A DNA stretch of 64,000 nucleotides from Lunularia cruciata. Lineage: Eukaryota > Streptophyta > Marchantiopsida > Lunulariales > Lunulariaceae. The DNA lies in assembly GCA_948567375.1 (NCBI GenBank), contig OX419756.1, positions 1,741,001 through 1,805,000 on the forward strand, given 5' to 3'. The notes below the pieces were generated by a model. It saw only the letters and a list, made by a program, of their open reading frames with translations. It was not told the origin of the DNA and did not search any database. A program made the position numbers and the translations under genes. Positions 58,521-64,000 of this stretch are shown here, in pieces; positions within the stretch are counted from its first letter, which is position 1, and each line of letters opens with the position of its first letter.

Positions 58521-59999
58521 AGCTCCCTTAGTTGGCAATTAGGTCCCTCTAACTCTAGATAACCATCTATTTTACGTATGTGGCATGCTTTATTGTGAGC
58601 AAACATCATGAGTTGGCTGTTTTTGAGCCCCATCAAGAGTTGTGATCTAGTGTATTATGGATATACAGAATCACCTAGATAGAACCAATAGATTTAAAGG
58701 TCTATAATCTCCCTCTCAAATTGTAGCATAACATAAGGTATCCCCATGCTAAGCAATTCCTAAGTTCTCTAAAGACATCAAAATCACTTTTCAAAAGATC
58801 TCTACCCATTGAGAACATATGCTCACCCATACAGCCAAATCATCCAAGTCCAAAACTATAACCGCATCACAATGAATGGCTACAAGTAGATCTAGATCTT
58901 GGCCATAAAGAGAAAGATGCTAAGGAAGCCTGTTGGCTGAAAAAATAGCTCATAGCTAAGCAAGGTAAATGCAAATCTCAAGCTCCTAAGTGGCCTATCT
59001 ACAAACCATACTTATGCAATGCTCTTTTCACCATTTGAATCACTCTCTTTGCTAAATCATCTACCTTAGGGTGATCTTGGGAGGTAGTACGGTGATCAAT
59101 CAAGTGCTTGTCACACAAGACTTGAAAATCCCAAAAACTATATACCTTGATCAATCAAGACCTCAACTAAGGCACCAAAATGACTAACAATCTAATCCAA
59201 GAACAAGTAAACCATCCCTTCACTAGACTTGTCAAGAATCACCACCAAATCAATCCATTTGGAGAAGTGCTCTACCATAACCAAAACATACCAATGATGT
59301 CTCACAATCAATGATAAAAGCCCAAAATCAAGCATTAATCCAACCCATGATAGATAATGGATATGATTGAGGCATAAGAAAATTTAATAATGCTCTAACT
59401 TGGTCACAAACCACACATCTAACAACAAATTAATGTACATTGGTTTGCATATTGCACTACCAATGATAACTCTAAAGTAAATTATATGCTTACTTTATTC
59501 CAAAATGTCATAGTTCCTCATGAGCATGTTGTACCATCTATGGTCGCTAAGATAGAAGGAGTATTACTTGTACTCTACCATCTTCCAACATCAAAGAAGA
59601 TGTTTGCATTCCAATCTAAATTGTTTGGCTTGTTGAAGGACATTATTTATCTCCTTGGCACCAATTATGCTACTATAACATTAGTGCAAAGATAGTCTAT
59701 CACCAACACATCATCATGAACATCTCAACTCTAGATCTAAGACCTTGACAACTTCTTGTATTTATACTAAGAGAGATACCATTAGAGTCTCAATCAATAT
59801 ACATATAAAGGTAGATGCATGCCAACTTGATACCATCTCCTCATTCTTCTCACCATGCCAATGTTCTCTGGTCTGATCTTGATGGCTAATATATAGATTT
59901 CTAGTTAGCTCATCTACATCATGATTCACCACTCTAGGTCTATGAATAACCATTCATGTAAAATTAGAGCACATTATATAAATTCCTTGAAAGCTTATC
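57941..59999 (-). mobile_element. Decayed minus-strand copy of the methyltransferase retroelement family (3' part)
   Basis: On the minus strand: RNase H to integrase linker at 59762-59999 (RPRVVNHDVDELTRN and DEEMVSSWHAS-like text matching 22790-22930); integrase core at about 58990-59430 (RHHWYVLVMVEHFSKWID, then SHFGALVEVLIDQG); a non-coding tail; the polypurine tract CTAAGGGAGCT at 58521-58531; and terminal repeats arranged A (58430-58520), 2 nt, B-A (57941-58427). The PHD region is not recognisable and may be deleted. The 5' part including the methyltransferase is cut off at 60000, where gypsy copy A2 begins. Confidence 0.78.
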
Positions 60000-60484
60000 T
60001 ATAACAATATGGAGTCTACCGACAAGTTAGTCAAGACCCAAATTAGCCAAGAATTATAAGAATATTCTAGAAGTATCTAAGAAGCTACTTGGTACTTTCC
60101 AAGTATGGTAATATGCATACCAAGTGGTGACTTCTAGGAAGAAGTTTTTTGAGAAACTTCTCGGCTAGCTTAGCATACACACCAAGTAGGTAGCTTCTAA
60201 AAGGAAGCTTAATGGAAAGCTTCTAACTAGCTTAGCTTGCACACCAAGTAGATGGCTTCTAAAAGGAAGCTACTTGAGAAACTTCCCAATTAACTTGGCT
60301 TGCACTCCAAAAAGATGACTTTCAAGAAGCTTCTTGAGAATCTTCTCAATGAGCCTTGTATAATCCCTATAAATACCAAAGCCCAAGCTCATGCTAGGCA
60401 TTTGAAGTTACCTTCATTCAAGTGTCCTAATGTGATCTTTCACTCCGGTCTTCCATTCTCTATTTCTCTTTTTGGTCTTTTACA
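60000..60484 (+). repeat. 5' LTR of gypsy element A2
   Basis: It starts TATAACAATATGG (family consensus TGTAACAATATAG) and ends GGTCTTTTACA, 485 bp. It contains three or four imperfect subrepeats of about 60 bp built from CACACCAAGTAG, GGCTTCTAAAAGGAAGCT and TAGCTTAGCTTG. Repeat number explains length differences from the 384- and 424-bp LTRs of element A. Confidence 0.85.
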
Positions 60485-61800
60485 TTGCTATTAAAGTAGA
60501 AATGGGATGGATGGAATTTATGGATCATCCATAAATTCATTTTTGCCAAACCATTGGGGTTACCCAAACACCATTTCACACAATTCATTGTCTCATGTTT
60601 GGGCAAATTTTTTTCAATACAATCACCTTGTTTGATGAATCCTTGGTATTTCCATGGTAACTTATGGAGAACTGTGTGCATGTTGCATCTACTTGTTAAA
60701 TTAGATAAATTATAGATATTTTGATAGAGTAATAGCCATGGCAGAAACACCCAATGTTATCATTGCATGTAACAACAAATTGAGCACCTTGCTTTATTGT
60801 TGGAGAAATGAGACTATCAATAACAAGAGCATATAAAGAGAGCACCAATTCAAGAACAAGGAGAGAAAATCTAATTTCCAAAACCCAAGGTATTCAAAGG
60901 CAAGAATCTCTCAAGCATAGTAGAGAATTTTTTGTTTGATTGTAAATGTTATTTTGAAGCTCCAAATCTTCAAGATGAGAGGAAACAGATTCTCTTGGCT
61001 TCAAGCCAATTGGATGGAGTGGAAAATATTTGGTGGAGGTTCCAAGTGGAATGATTTGAATAGTGAGTTGTTGCACCAATCTTGACATGAGTAGAATTCA
61101 AGAGTGCAATAATTGGTTGATTCTGAGCTATAGATGCCACATAAGCCATACAAGATAGATTGGCAAAGTTGAAGCAAATTAGCTCTATAAGAAGCTATAT
61201 CACATAGTTATAGACCACCATTATGTAAATTCTAGATATAATAGAAGGTGAAGATTTTTCAAGGGCTTGAAGTCATACATCAAGTTGGGATTGACCACAC
61301 AAGAGCACAAAGACTTGGAGAAAGCCATGTAGTTGGTTGAACAATTTGATTCCTTGGTTAAGACAACTTGGTATTGATCTCAACCTTCATCAAACTTGCC
61401 CACACACTACACACGGGTGGAGGAGCCAACACCAATGGAGATCAATGCTATCCAATAGAATCACTTGGCCCTCTAGATAAAGAAAGATTGCAACAAAATG
61501 GGGGTTTCTTTTATTGTTGCCAAATTAGGCATCACATTATTGATATCTGCTCAAGAATGGATGACCTTGACAAATAGCACAAATGGAGTTTGTGAAGGAT
61601 GATGGTCAAGGAAACAAGAAATACCTGTAGGAGAACTTGAGGCACCTATTGAGAACTTGATTAGTTCCAACTGGATTGAAGGCTTGGCCTATGCAAGTTT
61701 GCTTCATTTGCAAGGTATGATATTTGATCATAGGTGTAGGATTTTGGTTGATTTTGGGAGTTCAAAGAATTGCATGTCCATGCAATGAACAAATAAATTA
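60485..61800 (+). pseudogene. gag and protease relic of gypsy A2
   Basis: Gag-like text corresponds to that of element A (near 60520-60640, IHFCQTIGVTQTPFHTIHCL). Protease is at 61681-61787, GLAYASLLHLQGMIFDHRC followed by LVDFGSSKNCMSM, almost the same wording as element A at 6445-6560. Stops and shifts throughout. Confidence 0.65.
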
Positions 61801-62239
61801 AATATTCCTATCAAACCAATAACTAGAAGTAGATTGATGATGGTTGATGGTAGAAAGGAGTTCTATATTTTGTACTTCACATCCTGTTATATTTAAGATT
61901 GTGAGTATTTTGTATGTATGAGGTTTGTAATGGAACCTCTACACTATGATGTCATTCTCAATTTTCCTTGGCTTAAAAATCATAAGATTCAACACTAAGG
62001 TAAAAAATACCAATTAGGTTGTTTGATATTTTTGAGTAATGAATCCAAGAATAGTCAGTCCCAAGATGGGAAGTTATCAATAAAGTAGCCATAGAGCAAG
62101 CTCTGGAGGAAGATAAGACTATTTTTATAATGTGGATCAAGGCAATTGCGCATGGAGAATCTAATGAGAGCTAGAAGCCTCATCAAGCAATGGTTGATCA
62201 AATAGTTTAGGAGTTTGCAAATATTTTTTGTATGATTTG

Positions 62240-62746
62240 CCAAAAGGATTACCTTCCAATTATGATATTCCCTTCAAGATTGAGTTATTACCAAGAAGTA
62301 CTCTAGTGAGTAGATCAATCTATTGGCTCTCACCAAAGGAGTTTAATGATTTTTCAACAACACTAATGGAGTTGTTGGAAAAGGATTCCATATGAAATAG
62401 CACTTCTCCTTGGACAACATTGGTACTATTTATTTTAAAGTAGGATGAAGGACTTTGTTTTTGTATTGATTATTGTGGCCTCAATAAACACAAAATGAAG
62501 AATATATATCCCTTGCTTTGCATTAATGAACTGCATAATCAATTGAGTGAAGCATGATATTTCTCTTAGTTGGATCTTCAAAGTGATTATGGGCAGATTC
62601 CCAGTGATAGGGAGGATCTGCACAAGACTACCTTTTGCACAAGGTATGGGTATTTTGAATTGAGAGTTTTACCTTTTGGCCTCATTAATGCTCCACTTGT
62701 CTTCATAGCTCAGATGCATTAGGTGTTGATAGGCTATTGGATTAGT
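62240..62746 (+). pseudogene. RT relic of gypsy A2, first part
   Basis: LPSNYDIPFKIELLPRST, SRSIYWLSPKEFND, CIDYCGLNKHKMKNIYPL and ELRVLPFGLINAPLVFI are typical Ty3 RT motifs running up to the palm. The segment stops at 62746, immediately before the expected VFLDDILIYSK box, which resumes at 63318 after the solo repeat. Confidence 0.78.
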
Positions 62747-63308
62747 TGTTGTGCATATAAACATCACTACACAACATACATCAATGTCAACATCACCCAC
62801 TATAGAAGCACAACTCACACATAAGTCATACATAAAATCTAAAATGCCACAATAATCAGATTGTTTACAACTCAAATCACTTGAACTCAGATCAATACTT
62901 GATCTGATCCTCAACAACTTGCCAACAATAGAGTAATGATTATAGTCAAGCCACACCCACTCTAGCTAAGAGAATCTAGGTGATGCTTGCCGGCTTTTGT
63001 CCACTCTAACCAAGAACTCAAGGCTCAACATCAGAGAAGTGAGCTCTTTGGAGCTGCACTTCCAAGGTATACTCCTAATTTTGACCTCATTTTCACCTCC
63101 ATTAGGCCTCATCCCAACGGTCCTATTGACGGCACATGATGGTGTGGACGGTGTAAGCAACGGTGGGCCCTGCCATAAGTCAATACCATAAACACAAAAT
63201 CTAACCATTGGAAAGTAGTCTATGAGTAATTGCCAAATACCTCTAACTACTATCATTGGAACTCCAGTGTCCAAGCAATCTAGATGCAACTCTACAAATG
63301 GCGTGACA
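62747..63308 (-). repeat. Solo B-A terminal repeat of the methyltransferase retroelement family
   Basis: 562 bp on the minus strand from TGTCACGCCATTTGTAG (63308) to TATGCACAACA (62747). It matches 24753-25312 along its length with substantial divergence. Flanks TAGT (62743-62746) and TGGT (63309-63312) are a 4-bp duplication with one mismatch. There is no internal sequence, so it is a solo unit. It splits the RT of gypsy A2. Confidence 0.87.
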
Positions 63309-64000
63309 TGGTACGTGATGGTATTCTTGGATGATATTTTAATCTATAGCAAGACAAAGGTAGAACATACAAACCACATGCAAGAAGTCCTAAGATGACT
63401 ATGTCAATGAAAGTTTTATTGCAAAAAGTCAAAATGTGCCTTTTGGCAAAACAAGTTACCTTCTTGGGTCAGAAGATATCATTGGAGGGAATCAAGATAG
63501 AAGAAGAAAAAATCAATGTCATTATTGATTGGCCTACTTTGAAGGATGCCACAAAAGTATGGGCATTTAATGGATTGGCAAGTTTAGGTTGTATTGATGG
63601 TTCATCCGCTATTATGCTCATGTGGCCACACCATTTACCAACCCCTTGCGAAAGAACACAAGCTTTCCATGGACCATCAAGCACAAAGAAGCATTCTAGA
63701 AGTTGAAACAGATGGTGCCTTCAAGACCTATACTTCAACCACACATATATATAACTTCAACTACCTTGTGTGGTTGATTTTGATGCTTCTAAATTTGCCA
63801 TTGGAACCATGTTGCATCATGAATTCCCAGATGGGTTACATCCCATTGCCATTACATCTTGCCAAATAAACACCATAGAAAGGAATTACTCTTCTTGAGA
63901 TTGGGAACAATTAGCAATGGTATATATCACCAACATATGGAGGCACTACCTCTTGAGAAACAAGTGATCATGCAAACCAATCACAAATCCTTGTCATATA
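63309..64000 (+). pseudogene. RT and RNase H relic of gypsy A2, second part
   Basis: YVMVFLDDILIYSK at 63312-63353 supplies the RT active site with both Asp. It is followed by the thumb (KVTFLGQKISLEG-like text near 63455-63490; INVIIDWPTLKDATKVWAF) and the start of RNase H (KHKEAFQKLKQMVPSRPIL near 63680-63730; a KELLFL segment near 63880). It runs off the right edge. Confidence 0.78.

Larger units (their letters stand above)
60000..64000 (+). mobile_element. Ty3/gypsy retrotransposon A2, same family as element A, runs off the window
   Basis: A plus-strand copy of the family at 2707-8175. It has its 5' LTR (60000-60484), a degenerate primer-binding site TTGCTATTAAAGTAGAAATG at 60485, gag, protease (61681-61787), RT (from about 62240) and RNase H (to 64000). 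It is interrupted by a solo terminal repeat of the methyltransferase family at 62747-63308. It appears inserted into the decayed methyltransferase element, which ends at 59999. The downstream LTR and TSD lie outside the window. Confidence 0.85.

Noticed and set aside
1..64000. CRISPR arrays, bacterial operons, rRNA or canonical tRNA genes
   Set aside because: No regularly spaced repeats, ribosome-binding-site-led gene strings, rRNA words or complete cloverleaf sequences were seen; the sequence is eukaryotic.

Overview
The window looks like nuclear DNA of a land plant, probably a seedless one (fern, lycophyte or bryophyte; a weak inference). It holds one well-preserved spliced plant gene, a bHLH transcription factor of the TMO5/bHLH30-32-106-107 clade at 35113-37299. 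Almost everything else is nested, mostly broken transposable elements. There is no operon logic, no bacterial signal and no CRISPR array.

Layout, left to right. (1) 1-45 is a perfect palindrome. (2) About 60-11040 is an old Ty1/copia element on +, split by two insertions: a minus-strand Ty3/gypsy element (2707-8175, TSD TTGAT) that landed inside the YVDD codons of the copia RT, and a pogo/Tigger-like DNA transposon (8764-10945, TA target). (3) 11050-14790 has no recognisable gene. (4) 14795-15230 plus 25317-25968 is a 5'-truncated RLE-type (R2/NeSL-like) non-LTR retroelement. It is interrupted by the most interesting object here: a 10.1-kb Ty3/gypsy-type retroelement at 15231-25312 with the order gag-protease-cytosine-C5 DNA methyltransferase-RT-RNase H-integrase-PHD finger. 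(5) 25970-40005 is a less repeat-rich, higher-GC island with the bHLH gene. (6) 40008-43343 is a near full-length minus-strand copy of the RLE-type element. (7) 43344-57940 is AT-rich, with a gypsy relic (47640-51450), unidentified fragments and three related LTRs, two with perfect 5-bp TSDs. (8) 57941-59999 is a decayed minus-strand relic of the methyltransferase retroelement. It is abutted by a second copy of the first gypsy family (60000 to beyond 64000), which itself contains a solo terminal repeat of the methyltransferase family (62747-63308).

Two points stand out. First, a Ty3/gypsy element carries both a chromatin 'writer' (C5 methyltransferase placed between protease and RT) and a likely 'reader' (C-terminal PHD finger). 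Second, its terminal repeats are not ordinary LTRs. They are arranged B - internal - A - 2 nt - B - A, a split direct repeat. The A-2nt-B-A end is seen again in the decayed copy, and a solo B-A unit is present, so this looks like a family trait. The coding frame is broken by several stops, many of which look like C-to-T changes in CG or CHG contexts, as expected from methylcytosine deamination. The element in this window is therefore probably dead.
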